A stretch of 42,544 bases of DNA from contig JALHQU010000036.1 of NCBI GenBank assembly GCA_022841795.1, forward strand, positions 1 to 42,544. The letters are read 5' to 3'. Shown piece by piece: positions 33,012-40,997 of the stretch. Source of the stretch: Fimbriiglobus sp. (GTDB taxonomy: Bacteria > Planctomycetota > Planctomycetia > Gemmatales > Gemmataceae). How positions within the stretch are numbered: position 1 is the stretch's first letter; each line of letters starts with the position of its first letter. The notes under the pieces are model-generated. The model ran no database searches, was not told where the DNA came from, and saw nothing but the letters and a program-made list of their open reading frames with translations. The position numbers were made by a program, and so were the translations under genes.

Positions 33012-33039
33012 TTGACTCCCTGCCCCGGATCGATAAGTT
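33012..33039 (+). promoter_or_regulatory. Promoter of the AraC gene cluster
   Basis: TTGACT (33012-33017), 16-bp spacer and TAAGTT (33034-33039) form a near-consensus sigma-70 promoter. It is followed by a ~230-nt leader with no recognised gene. The repeated operator seen before the three downstream units is not found here. Confidence 0.6.
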
Positions 33040-33273
33040 TGCCCCTTGAGGCCGGATGGCCACCATTTTCTTGACCTCCTCATCGACCGAGGTCGCCACC
33101 GAACTGCTCTGACCATCCTTCCGGCACGGCGTCGCCGGGCGGGCACCCGTCGCGCGGTGACGAGAGGAGGGCAGAGTGACCGACCACACACGAGAGTCTC
33201 CCGTTCGAGCCGGCTGGTCGAACGGTCTGGTCGTGCTCCGCCGCGGCCCGCCCCCTCACCGGGGAGGTCGCGG

Positions 33274-34212
33274 ATGCTGACCCGAGAGCGGAACGCCCCG
33301 TTCGCCGAGCCGATGGACGCCGCGGTGCGGGCGGTGATCCCCGACGACCACATCCTGGCGAACAGCGGCACCCGGTGGCCGGGGTTCCTGGTCAGCCAGA
33401 AGGACAGCCCGCCGTTCGGGTTCGACCTGCCGAGTTTCCCACACCACACCCTCTCCGTCGCCCTCGGCGAGTCGCCGTTCCGCATGACCCAGACGGTCGG
33501 GGGCCGCACCGAGGACGCGGTGTTCTCCCGCGGCACCGTCACCGTCAGCCCGGCCGGCCGGCCGGCGACCGTGCGGTGGTACGCCCGCGCCCACTCCCTG
33601 CACGTCGTGTTCGAGGCCGCCTTCCTGGAGGACGTGTCCGCGCACGCCTTCCCGCACCGCCGGGCGGTCGAACTGGTGGCCCGCTTCCAGGTCCGCGACC
33701 CGGTCGTCGAGCGGCTCGGGCTGGCGCTCCGGGCCGAGGTGTCGGCCGTCGCCCCGCTCCCGAGCCTGTACGGCGAGTCGCTCGGGGTGGCGCTGGCCGT
33801 TCACCTGCTGGAGCACCACTCGGCCTTCCCGCTCGCCGCCGATCGGTGCCCGGGCGGGCTGTCGGTGCCGCGGCTGCGGCGGGCGATGGAGTTCATCCAC
33901 GCCAACCTGGCCACCACGTTCAGCCTGGCCGACCTGGCCGCGTCGGTCGAGGTGTCCCCGTACCACTTCGCCCGGCTGTTCAAGCAGAGCACCGGCCTCG
34001 CCCCGCACCAGTGCGTGGTGAAGCTGCGGGTGGAGCGGGCCGAGGGGTTGCTGCTCGCGGCCGACCGGCTGGCCCTCGTCGAGATCGCGGGCGAGGTCGG
34101 GTTCGCCGACCAGGCCCACTTCACCCGCCACTTCAAGCGGCTGGTCGGCGTCACCCCCGGCCAGTACTCGCGGGCCGGCGGGGGGCACCGGCGGGAGGGG
34201 GTGGACGAGTGA
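33274..34212 (+). CDS. AraC family regulator 1
   Basis: Product of 312 residues; the ATG at 33274 has GGAGGT 7 nt upstream. The N-terminal part (about 1-190) is a ligand-sensing region of the AraC-binding-like type (PFGFDLPSFPHHTLSVALGESPFRMTQTVGGRTED, RWYARAHSLHVVF). The C-terminal ~100 residues carry both helix-turn-helix units: LRRAMEFIHANLATTFSLADLAASVEVSPYHFARLFKQSTGLAPHQCVVKLRVERAEGLL and LVEIAGEVGFADQAHFTRHFKRLVGVTPGQY. It differs from the next two regulators in the N-terminal half. Its stop overlaps the start of the second regulator (GTGA), so the genes are translationally coupled. Confidence 0.92.
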   Translation: MLTRERNAPFAEPMDAAVRAVIPDDHILANSGTRWPGFLVSQKDSPPFGFDLPSFPHHTLSVALGESPFRMTQTVGGRTEDAVFSRGTVTVSPAGRPATVRWYARAHSLHVVFEAAFLEDVSAHAFPHRRAVELVARFQVRDPVVERLGLALRAEVSAVAPLPSLYGESLGVALAVHLLEHHSAFPLAADRCPGGLSVPRLRRAMEFIHANLATTFSLADLAASVEVSPYHFARLFKQSTGLAPHQCVVKLRVERAEGLLLAADRLALVEIAGEVGFADQAHFTRHFKRLVGVTPGQYSRAGGGHRREGVDE

Positions 34213-35057
34213 CGACGACGCGGGCGTGTGAGATCAAGCGGGTGTGGCGTCCGCCCGGCGGCGGCCTCGAACTCCACCGCGGGGTCGCCGGGCCGACCGC
34301 CTGGCCCCGCCACTCGCACGAGGACTTCCAGATCGGCGTCCTGCTCGGCGGCGCGGCCCGGTTCGGATACCGGGGGAGCGGCCACGTCGCCCCGCCCGGC
34401 AGCCTCAGCCTGCTCGAACCCGGGGAGGTCCACACCGGGCACGCGGTCGAGGAGGCGGACTGGACGTTCCGCACCGCCTACCTCGCCCCGGCCCTCCTGC
34501 AAAACGCCGCCGCGGTGGTCGCCGGCCGCGGCGAAGGGCACCTGCCGTACTTCCCGCAGCCGGTGGTGGTGGACGCGGCCGTCGTCGGCCTGTTCCTGGA
34601 GCTGCACGCGGCCCTCGAAGGGCCGGCGTCCGGCCTGGAGCGGGACACCTTCCTCCTCTGCACCCTGACGCTCCTCGTCCGCCGGCACGCCGAAAGCGGC
34701 ACCGCGCCGCGGCCGGCCCGGCGGGAGCGGGCGGCGGTCCGCCGGGTCCGCGAGTACCTGGAGGAGAACTACGCCGAGAACGTCTCCCTGGACCGGCTGA
34801 GCGCGGTCGCCCGGCTCAGCTCGTTCCACCTGGTGCGGGTGTTCGCCGCCGAGGTCGGGCTGCCCCCGCACGCCTACCAGACGCAGGTCCGGGTCAACCG
34901 GGCCAGGAGACTCCTGTCCGGCGGCACGTCCGTCGTCGAGGCGGCGCTGGCGACCGGGTTCGCCGACCAGTCGCACCTCACCCGCCTGTTCAAGCGGCTG
35001 GTCGGGGTCACCCCCGGCCGGTTCGCCGGGCGGGGGCCGCCGGCCGGGGAGGGGTAA
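34209..35057 (+). CDS. AraC family regulator 2
   Basis: Product of 282 residues from a GTG at 34209 that overlaps the previous stop; GGAGGGGG lies upstream. It has a cupin-type sensor domain (PRHSHEDFQIGVLLGGAARFGYRG, PPGSLSLLEPGEVHTGHA) with the histidine pair typical of AraC_binding cupins. The C-terminal double helix-turn-helix follows (VRRVREYLEENYAENVSLDRLSAVARLSSFHLVRVFAAEVGLPPHAYQTQVRVNRARRLL, ATGFADQSHLTRLFKRLVGVTPGRF). It shares GLPPHAYQTQ with regulator 3, so these two are close paralogues. Confidence 0.93.
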   Translation: MTTTRACEIKRVWRPPGGGLELHRGVAGPTAWPRHSHEDFQIGVLLGGAARFGYRGSGHVAPPGSLSLLEPGEVHTGHAVEEADWTFRTAYLAPALLQNAAAVVAGRGEGHLPYFPQPVVVDAAVVGLFLELHAALEGPASGLERDTFLLCTLTLLVRRHAESGTAPRPARRERAAVRRVREYLEENYAENVSLDRLSAVARLSSFHLVRVFAAEVGLPPHAYQTQVRVNRARRLLSGGTSVVEAALATGFADQSHLTRLFKRLVGVTPGRFAGRGPPAGEG

Positions 35058-35061
35058 CCGG

Positions 35062-35910
35062 ATGAATGGGGGAGTGGCACCGCCGCACATCGAGGTCTGG
35101 CTGTTCCCCCACCTGCGGGTCGAACTCGTCCACGGGCGTGGGGTGTACCGCTCCCTCCCGCGGCACAGCCACCCGCAGTTCCAGATCGGGGTCGGGGTCG
35201 GGGTCGCGGGCGGGGTGGTCCACTACCGCGGGTCCGACCACCCGTGCCACGACGGCGTGCACTGCATCGTCCAGGCCGGCGAGGTCCACTCGGCGACGCT
35301 CGGCCGCGGCCGGAGACAACCGGCGGCCGAGGCCCGGGTGATGTACGCCGACTCGTCCCTCCTCCTCGGGGTGGCGGCGGAACTCGCCGGGCGGCCGGTC
35401 GGCCTGCCGTACTTCGCCGACTTCGCCCCGGCGGGCGACCGCGCCCGCGACCTGTTCGTGCTGGCCCACCGGTCGTTCACCGACGGCTCGTCCGCGCTCG
35501 AACGGGACACCCTCCTGCACGCCTACCTCGTCTGCCTGATCGGGGGGCACGGCGGGGAAGAGCCGCCGCCGGCGGCCGAGCGGGACGCGGCGGCCGTCGG
35601 CCGCGCCCGCGCCTACCTGGACGTGAACTTCGCCCGGACCGTGCTCCTCGCCGACCTGTCCGCCTACGTCCGGCTCGGGCCGTACCGGCTGAACCGGGCG
35701 TTCTCGCGGATCGTCGGCCTGCCCCCGCACGCCTACCAGACGCAGCTCCGGGTCGAGCGGGCCAGGGCGATGCTCGGCGAAGGCACGGCCATCGCGGTGG
35801 TCGCGGCGGCGACGGGGTTTTCGGACCCGCCGCACCTGACCCGCCACTTCAAGTGCCTCGTCGGCGTGACCCCCGGCCGGTACCGGCCGCGGGCCGGCAC
35901 ACTCATCTAA
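35062..35910 (+). CDS. AraC family regulator 3
   Basis: Product of 282 residues, starting 4 bp after the previous stop, with GGGGAGGGG about 8 nt before the ATG. The cupin domain (PRHSHPQFQIGVGVGVAGGVVHYRG, VQAGEVHSATLG) and double helix-turn-helix (ARAYLDVNFARTVLLADLSAYVRLGPYRLNRAFSRIVGLPPHAYQTQLRVERARAML; ATGFSDPPHLTRHFKCLVGVTPGRY) align closely with regulator 2, including length. The recognition helix of the first unit differs (GPYRLNRAF against SSFHLVRVF), so the paralogues may bind different sites or different effectors. Confidence 0.93.
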   Translation: MNGGVAPPHIEVWLFPHLRVELVHGRGVYRSLPRHSHPQFQIGVGVGVAGGVVHYRGSDHPCHDGVHCIVQAGEVHSATLGRGRRQPAAEARVMYADSSLLLGVAAELAGRPVGLPYFADFAPAGDRARDLFVLAHRSFTDGSSALERDTLLHAYLVCLIGGHGGEEPPPAAERDAAAVGRARAYLDVNFARTVLLADLSAYVRLGPYRLNRAFSRIVGLPPHAYQTQLRVERARAMLGEGTAIAVVAAATGFSDPPHLTRHFKCLVGVTPGRYRPRAGTLI

Positions 35911-36003
35911 CGCACCATACATCGACCCGTCCTCTCGCAACCGATCACCCCTCGTCCGGCGGGTTCGATTCACCCCCATGCCGGGTGGTGCCGGCACGTC
36001 GCA

Positions 36004-36044
36004 GCAAGAACGTTCAAGATCGCCCCGCGGCCCCGGGGTAAGGT
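36004..36044 (+). promoter_or_regulatory. AraC-type operator plus promoter, unit 1
   Basis: GCAAGAACGTTCAAGATC (36004-36021) contains two CAAGA half-sites 10 bp apart, then 17 bp, then a -10 box TAAGGT (36039-36044). It fits an activator overlapping the -35 region. It lies 64 bp before the EthD-domain gene and has partners at 37742 and 40157. Confidence 0.7.
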
Positions 36045-36108
36045 TCATCAACGGCGAAGCCGGCAACACGCCGCAGCCGCTGTGGCGCGGTGAACAGGAG
36101 GGACGACG

Positions 36109-37194
36109 ATGGCAGCAGTTCAGGACGTGACAACGGGGAAGACCGCGGCGGGCGGCACGAACGGGAGCCACGCGGGCTTCCTCAAGGACGGGTCGGCGGG
36201 CGGGCTGCGGCCGCCGTACCTCACGACATTCGAGGCGACCACCGAGCCGCTCATCGTCCTCCCGGCCTTCCTCTCGCGGGCCGACACCAGCCCCGTCTCG
36301 GACCGCCGCCGCGACCCGAACAACGTGGTCGGGCGGGACGGCCGGCCGCTCGCCGACCCGAGTGCCGACCCGACCGCGCTCGCCTTCGACAAAGACCCGA
36401 ACCTGCTCTACGAGAAGTGGGACGAGTACTGGCGGAAGGTCCACGGGATGCGGTTCACCTACGAGGACGGGCCGGAGGACAAGAGCATGGCCGTCATGCT
36501 GCGGTACGACCAGGTCCACCGCGTCCCCGGCGGGCCGACGTCGCACTTCCCGCCGCCGTACCGCGCCCCGGTGGACGAGAACGGGCGGCTGCACGCGAAG
36601 GTGATCGGCAAGATCCCGGACCACCGCCGGCCGCAGTGGGACGGGTTCGCGTACATGGCTTTCCGGTCGCTCGACGACCTCACCCTGTCGTTCGGGTCGG
36701 GCAAGTTCCCGGCCAAGATCGTGCCCGAGGAGCAGGTCATGTTCCGTGAGGTGCCGCACATGATCGCCAAAGAGTTCATCCTCGTCCCGAGCGCCCGCCA
36801 CCGCGACCCGATCGTGCTGGTCAAGACGCACCACCGGAAGCAAGGCACTAGCCGCGAGGCGTTCCAGGCCCGCTGGCTGGGCAAGCACGCCGACCTGGTC
36901 ATCGCCCGCGGGGCGACGCACGAGTACGTCCGCCGGTACGCCCAACTCCACAACGTCGGCCCGAAGAAGGAGGGCGACCTGTTCTGGCACGCCGCCGGCA
37001 GCCAGATCGACGGGGTGACGGTCATGTCCTTCGGGAGCATGAACGACCTGGAGGACTACCTGATGACGGAGCACTACGCCGCCATCGAGGCCGACGAGCG
37101 GGAGTTCGTGGACCCGGTACGGTCCGAGTACTGGACGGCGCTCAATTACAACATCATCAACCGCCTCTACCCCGAGATGGCGACCCGGCGGTGA
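36109..37194 (+). CDS. EthD-domain protein, two ferredoxin-like domains
   Basis: Product of 361 residues; AGGAGGGA lies 5 nt before the ATG. Two EthD-type alpha/beta-barrel repeats are visible: YEKWDEYWRKVHGMRFTYEDG around 100-120 with a following RYDQVHRVPGGPTS, and TSREAFQARWLGKHADLVIARG around 245-266 with EYVRRYAQLHNVGP. A DDLTLSFGS / DLEDYLMTEHYAAIEADEREF segment ends each unit, as in EthD dimers. EthD proteins assist oxidative degradation of ethers and other substrates; some act in polyketide chemistry. The fused two-domain form and linkage to a YdcZ transporter are unusual. First gene of a two-gene unit behind a shared operator. Confidence 0.85.
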   Translation: MAAVQDVTTGKTAAGGTNGSHAGFLKDGSAGGLRPPYLTTFEATTEPLIVLPAFLSRADTSPVSDRRRDPNNVVGRDGRPLADPSADPTALAFDKDPNLLYEKWDEYWRKVHGMRFTYEDGPEDKSMAVMLRYDQVHRVPGGPTSHFPPPYRAPVDENGRLHAKVIGKIPDHRRPQWDGFAYMAFRSLDDLTLSFGSGKFPAKIVPEEQVMFREVPHMIAKEFILVPSARHRDPIVLVKTHHRKQGTSREAFQARWLGKHADLVIARGATHEYVRRYAQLHNVGPKKEGDLFWHAAGSQIDGVTVMSFGSMNDLEDYLMTEHYAAIEADEREFVDPVRSEYWTALNYNIINRLYPEMATRR

Positions 37195-37224
37195 GGCCCG
37201 ACCGGCTCCGGGAGGGGTGGCGAG

Positions 37225-37722
37225 ATGAACACGTCCAACGTCAAGCCGCCGCTCGCGGCCGGGAGGTCCGTGATGGCGAACTGGTTGTTCCTGGTACTGG
37301 CCCTCGCGGGCGGGGTGGCCCTGGCCCTCCAGGCGGGGGTGAACACCCAGCTCAAGGCGTCGATGGGCACGCCGATGCAGACGGTCCTCGTCTCGTTCGG
37401 GGTGGGGATCGTCGCCGCCCTCGTGTACTGCCTGGTCGCGGGCTACTCGTGGCCGTCCCGGAGTGACCTGGCGGCGGCCCCGTGGACGGCGTGGCTCGGC
37501 GGCCTGCTCGGGGTCGCCTACCTGTGGTGCGTGGTCGCGGCGGCCCCGAAGGTGGGGACGGCGGTCACGCTCGCCCTGGTCGTGGCCGGCCAGATGACGA
37601 CCGCCCTGGTGCTCGACCACTTCGGGGCGCTCGGCCTCCCCGTCCACGCGGCGAGTCCCGTCCGCCTGCTCGGGCTGCTCCTCCTGATCGGCGGGGTGGG
37701 GCTGATGGCGGCGTTCAAGTGA
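37225..37722 (+). CDS. DMT-type membrane protein, YdcZ (DUF606) family
   Basis: Product of 165 residues with GGAGGGG 8 nt before the ATG at 37225 (an ATG 16 codons later, 37273, is an alternative). Five hydrophobic helices: WLFLVLALAGGVALALQAGVN, TVLVSFGVGIVAALVYCLVAG, WTAWLGGLLGVAYLWCVVAAA, GTAVTLALVVAGQMTTALVLDHFG and VRLLGLLLLIGGVGLMAA. This is the YdcZ/DUF606 half-DMT pattern (LQAGVN at the first helix, AGQMTTALVLDHFG at the fourth), usually proposed to form dimeric small-molecule exporters. It follows the EthD gene by 30 bp and likely exports or imports a compound linked to it. Confidence 0.9.
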   Translation: MNTSNVKPPLAAGRSVMANWLFLVLALAGGVALALQAGVNTQLKASMGTPMQTVLVSFGVGIVAALVYCLVAGYSWPSRSDLAAAPWTAWLGGLLGVAYLWCVVAAAPKVGTAVTLALVVAGQMTTALVLDHFGALGLPVHAASPVRLLGLLLLIGGVGLMAAFK

Positions 37723-37741
37723 GGTCACGCCGGCGGGACGC

Positions 37742-37783
37742 GCAAGAACGTTTAAGACGTGAATCGTTCCGCGGCCGTAAGGT
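37742..37783 (+). promoter_or_regulatory. AraC-type operator plus promoter, unit 2
   Basis: GCAAGAACGTTTAAGACG (37742-37759) and TAAGGT (37778-37783); the motif start is 36 bp before the -10 box, against 35 and 36 at the other two sites. It controls the leader ORF and egtB-egtD. Confidence 0.7.
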
Positions 37784-37829
37784 GGGTGCGCGGCTGATAT
37801 TTGCCGACAACGACACGAGGCGTATCCCG

Positions 37830-37904
37830 ATGAATCTAGCACGACTCCAATTTGCACCCGAGACGGCGACCGCAGCCGGTCGGGACGGCCCACCGCGTGA
37901 GTGA
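37830..37904 (+). CDS. 24-residue leader ORF overlapping egtB
   Basis: ATG at 37830 with GAGG about 8 nt upstream; encodes MNLARLQFAPETATAAGRDG followed by PPRE, and stops at TGA 37902-37904, just past the GTG start of egtB (37897). The egtB start has no Shine-Dalgarno of its own, so this short frame may couple its translation. Could also be chance. Confidence 0.4.
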   Translation: MNLARLQFAPETATAAGRDGPPRE

Positions 37905-39159
37905 CCCGCGCTCGTCACTGCTCGACCGCTACCGGGAAGTGCGGGCGGCCACCGAGACCGCCTGCGAGCCGCTGTCGCCCGAGGACATGGGCGTGCAATC
38001 CATGCCCGACGCCAGCCCGGCGAAGTGGCACCTCGCGCACACCACCTGGTTCTTCGAGACGTTCGTGCTCTCGGCCGCAGTCGCGGGCGAGTACCGGCCG
38101 TTCGACCCGGCGTTCCGCGCCCTGTTCAACTCGTACTACGAGGCGGTCGGCCCCCGACCCCCGCGGCCGGAGCGCGGGCTGCTGTCCCGCCCGTCGGCGG
38201 GCGACATCTTCCGCTACCGCGCCCACGTCGATGCGGCCGTCCGCGACCTCCTGGACCGCCTCGGCGGGGAGGAACTCGACCGGGTGCGGCCCCTCCTCGA
38301 CCTCGGGGTGAACCACGAGGAGCAGCACCTCGAACTGCTCCTGACCGACATCAAGCACGCCTTCGGCCGGAACCCGCTCCGACCCACGTACCGCCGCCTC
38401 CCGCCGAGGTATAGCGGGTCGGCTGCGGAACACCGCTGGTTGCCGTTCGACGCCGGGGTCCGTCACATCGGGCACGCCGGGGGCGGTTTCGCGTTCGACA
38501 ACGAGGGGCCGCCGCACCGCGTCTTCCTGGAACCGTTCGCGCTCGCCTCGCGGCCGGTCACCTGCGGCGAGTACCTGCGGTTTATGGAGGACGGGGGCTA
38601 CGACCGGCCCGAGTTCTGGCTGTCCGACGGTTGGCGGGCGAGCCAATCCCACGGCTGGGCCGCCCCGCTCTACTGGGAGCGGGCCGGGGACGGGTGGGAG
38701 GTGTTCACCCTCGGCGGGGTGCGGGGCGTGAGGCCGGGCGAGCCGGTCTGCCACCTGAGCTTCTACGAGGCCGACGCCTACGCCCGCTGGGCCGGGGCGC
38801 GGCTGCCGACCGAGGCGGAGTGGGAGGTCGCCTGTTCGGGCCTCGCCCCGGACGGGAACCTGCTCGAAGACGGTCACTTCCACCCGATGCCGCTGTCGTC
38901 GGACGAGGGGTCCGGACCCGCGCAGGCGTTCGGGGACGTGTGGGAGTGGACCCAGAGCGCGTACGCCCCGTACCCCGGCTACCGCCCGGCGGCGGGCGCG
39001 CTCGGGGAGTACAATGGCAAGTTCATGTGCAACCAGATGGTCCTCCGCGGCGGGTCGTGCGTGACCCCCCGGGCGCACGTCCGCGCCACCTACCGCAACT
39101 TCTTCGCCCCCGAGGCCCGGTGGCAGTTCGCCGGGCTGCGACTCGCCCGCATCGCATGA
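37897..39159 (+). CDS. egtB: Ergothioneine biosynthesis protein EgtB (sulfoxide synthase)
   Basis: Product of 420 residues from the GTG at 37897. EgtB is a non-haem iron enzyme that uses O2 to join a cysteine donor to trimethyl-histidine. The N-terminal DinB-like helical domain provides three iron ligands, His48 (KWHLAHTTWFFE), His140 and His144 (NHEEQHLELLL), at the spacing known from EgtB structures. The C-terminal FGE-sulfatase-like domain follows (ASRPVTCGEYLRFMEDGGY, LPTEAEWEVA, FGDVWEWTQSAY, VLRGGSCVTP). The usual partner genes egtA, egtC and egtE are absent from the window, so cysteine rather than gamma-glutamylcysteine might be the donor; that is inference. The stop overlaps the start of egtD (ATGA). 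Confidence 0.95.
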   Translation: MSDPRSSLLDRYREVRAATETACEPLSPEDMGVQSMPDASPAKWHLAHTTWFFETFVLSAAVAGEYRPFDPAFRALFNSYYEAVGPRPPRPERGLLSRPSAGDIFRYRAHVDAAVRDLLDRLGGEELDRVRPLLDLGVNHEEQHLELLLTDIKHAFGRNPLRPTYRRLPPRYSGSAAEHRWLPFDAGVRHIGHAGGGFAFDNEGPPHRVFLEPFALASRPVTCGEYLRFMEDGGYDRPEFWLSDGWRASQSHGWAAPLYWERAGDGWEVFTLGGVRGVRPGEPVCHLSFYEADAYARWAGARLPTEAEWEVACSGLAPDGNLLEDGHFHPMPLSSDEGSGPAQAFGDVWEWTQSAYAPYPGYRPAAGALGEYNGKFMCNQMVLRGGSCVTPRAHVRATYRNFFAPEARWQFAGLRLARIA

Positions 39160-40094
39160 CGAAACCGCCCGACACCTTCCGCGCCGACGTGGTCGCCGGC
39201 CTGAGCCGGGCGGCGAAGGAACTCCCGTGCAAGTACTTCTACGACGAGGCGGGGGCGCGGCTGTTCGACCGCATCTGCGACCTGCCCGAGTACTACCTGA
39301 CCCGCGCCGAACTGGAGGTCATGGGTTCCCACGCCGGCGAGATGGCCGCGGCCCTGGGCGCGGGCTGTCTCGTGATCGAGTACGGGAGCGGCAGCAGCCT
39401 CAAAACGCCGCTCCTGATGTCCCGACTACGGTACCCGGCCGGGTACGTCCCGGTGGACATCAGCCGCGAGCACCTGTACGCCTCGGCCGCGGCGCTCGCC
39501 GCCCGCCTGCCGGGGGTCGAGGTGCGGCCCGTGTGGGCGGACTTCACCGAGCGGTTCGACGTGCCGGCGGTGGCGGCCCCGGTGCGGCGGCGGGTGGTCT
39601 ACTTCCCCGGCTCGACGGTCGGCAACTTCGGGCCGGACGACGCACTCCGGCTGCTGACGGGCATTGCCGCACTGTGCGGCCCGGGCGGCGGCCTGCTCGT
39701 CGGCGTCGATCTGCGGAAGCCGGCGGCGGTCATCGAGCCGGCCTACAACGACCGCGCGGGGGTGACGGCCGCGTTCAACCGCAACCTCCTGGTCCGCATC
39801 AACCGCGAACTCGGGGCCGACTTCGACCCGGCCCGGTTCGACCACCGGGCGTTCTTTAACGCCGAACACAGCCGGGTCGAGATGCACCTCGTCAGCCGCG
39901 AACCGCAGGTGGTGCGGGTCGGCGGCGCGGTCGTCCGCTTCGCCGCCGGCGAGAGCGTCCGCACCGAGTGCTCCTACAAGTACGCCCCGGAGGCGTTCCG
40001 CCGCCTGGCGGCGATGGCCGGGCTGGAGGTCGTCCGGACCTGGACCGACGCGCACCACCTGTTCAGCGTGCAACTCCTCGCCGTGGGCAGCTAA
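39156..40094 (+). CDS. egtD: L-histidine N-alpha-methyltransferase EgtD
   Basis: Product of 312 residues, normal length, translationally coupled to egtB. It trimethylates histidine with S-adenosylmethionine to make hercynine, the EgtB substrate. Landmarks are KYFYDEAGARLFDRICDLPEYYLTRAE, the SAM-binding EYGSGSSLKTPLLM, VVYFPGSTVGNF, and the histidine pocket AYNDRAGVTAAFNRNLL. Further markers are FNAEHSRVEMHL and ECSYKY, with Glu271 and Ser273 at positions that hold the substrate in characterised EgtD. Together with egtB it should allow ergothioneine synthesis once the C-S lyase step is supplied. Confidence 0.96.
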   Translation: MTKPPDTFRADVVAGLSRAAKELPCKYFYDEAGARLFDRICDLPEYYLTRAELEVMGSHAGEMAAALGAGCLVIEYGSGSSLKTPLLMSRLRYPAGYVPVDISREHLYASAAALAARLPGVEVRPVWADFTERFDVPAVAAPVRRRVVYFPGSTVGNFGPDDALRLLTGIAALCGPGGGLLVGVDLRKPAAVIEPAYNDRAGVTAAFNRNLLVRINRELGADFDPARFDHRAFFNAEHSRVEMHLVSREPQVVRVGGAVVRFAAGESVRTECSYKYAPEAFRRLAAMAGLEVVRTWTDAHHLFSVQLLAVGS

Positions 40095-40156
40095 CACACC
40101 GCCCTTCCGGCTGACCAGATGCCCCATCCGGGGGCAATGCGCCCCTCGACCGCGCA

Positions 40157-40198
40157 GCAAGAACCTTCAAGACCCGGTGCCATTAATGCAGGTAGAGT
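40157..40198 (+). promoter_or_regulatory. AraC-type operator plus promoter, unit 3
   Basis: GCAAGAACCTTCAAGACC (40157-40174) and TAGAGT (40193-40198), 36 bp from motif start to -10 start. Upstream of the FrnE-like gene (start 40258). Confidence 0.7.
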
Positions 40199-40257
40199 CG
40201 GGTCGAAACTGGCGCGACCCCATCGGGGCCGGCCGCAACACCGACGAGGAGTGACCC

Positions 40258-40950
40258 ATGAGCGTGACCGTAGACGTGTACTCGGACCTGATTTGCCCGT
40301 GGTGCTTCATCGGCAAGAAGCGGCTGGAGAAGGCCGTCAACATGCTCGGCGACCGGGACGTGACCGTCCGCTGGCACCCGTTCCAACTGAACCCGGACAT
40401 GCCCCCCGGGGGGAAGGACCGGCGGGAGTATCGGTCGGCCAAGTTCGGGAGCTGGGAGCGGTCCCAGGCGATGGACGCGGACGTGACGGCGGCCGGGCGG
40501 GGCGAGGGGATCACCTTCGACTACGCCAAGGTGGCCCGCACCCCGAACACCCTGGACTCGCACCGGCTCGTCTGGCTGGCCGGCGAGCGGGGCGTTCAGG
40601 ACGCGGTGGTGGAGGCGCTGTTCAAGGCGTACTTCACCGACGGCCGGGACATGAACGACCGGGCGACGCTGACGACCGTGGCGGTCGAAGCCGGTCTCGA
40701 CCCGACGGAGGTGGCCGACCTCCTGGCGGGTGACGCGGGCCTCGAAGCGGTTCTTAACGGAGAGCGGCAGGGCCGCCGCCTCGGGGTGAGCGGCGTGCCG
40801 TTCGTCGTCATCAACGGCTCGGTCGCGCTCTCCGGGGCGCAGCCGCCGGAGACGTTCCGGGCCGCGCTCGAACAGGCCGCCGGGGCGGTCCCGGCCGGCG
40901 AGTCCGCCGGCGTGTGCGGTCTCGACCCGGACGGCAAGCGGTCGTGCTGA
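40258..40950 (+). CDS. DsbA-family oxidoreductase, FrnE-like
   Basis: Product of 230 residues with GAGGAG 6 nt before the ATG and no signal peptide, so cytoplasmic. The thioredoxin-fold active site is CPWC (13-16) and the cis-Pro loop is GVSGVPFVVING. The rest matches FrnE-type DsbA proteins (WHPFQLNPDMPPGGKDRREYRSAKFG, NTLDSHRLVWLAGERG, LFKAYFTDGRDMNDR), which have disulfide isomerase or reductase roles in oxidative-stress tolerance. The C-terminal tail ends in Cys and includes another Cys (AGVCGLD), which FrnE proteins can use as extra redox residues. First gene of the third operator-linked unit, with the monooxygenase. Confidence 0.92.
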   Translation: MSVTVDVYSDLICPWCFIGKKRLEKAVNMLGDRDVTVRWHPFQLNPDMPPGGKDRREYRSAKFGSWERSQAMDADVTAAGRGEGITFDYAKVARTPNTLDSHRLVWLAGERGVQDAVVEALFKAYFTDGRDMNDRATLTTVAVEAGLDPTEVADLLAGDAGLEAVLNGERQGRRLGVSGVPFVVINGSVALSGAQPPETFRAALEQAAGAVPAGESAGVCGLDPDGKRSC

Positions 40951-40997
40951 CCGCAGCCGGCCGGGTCGGGTCGCCAACAACGAAGGGAGACTGAAAC

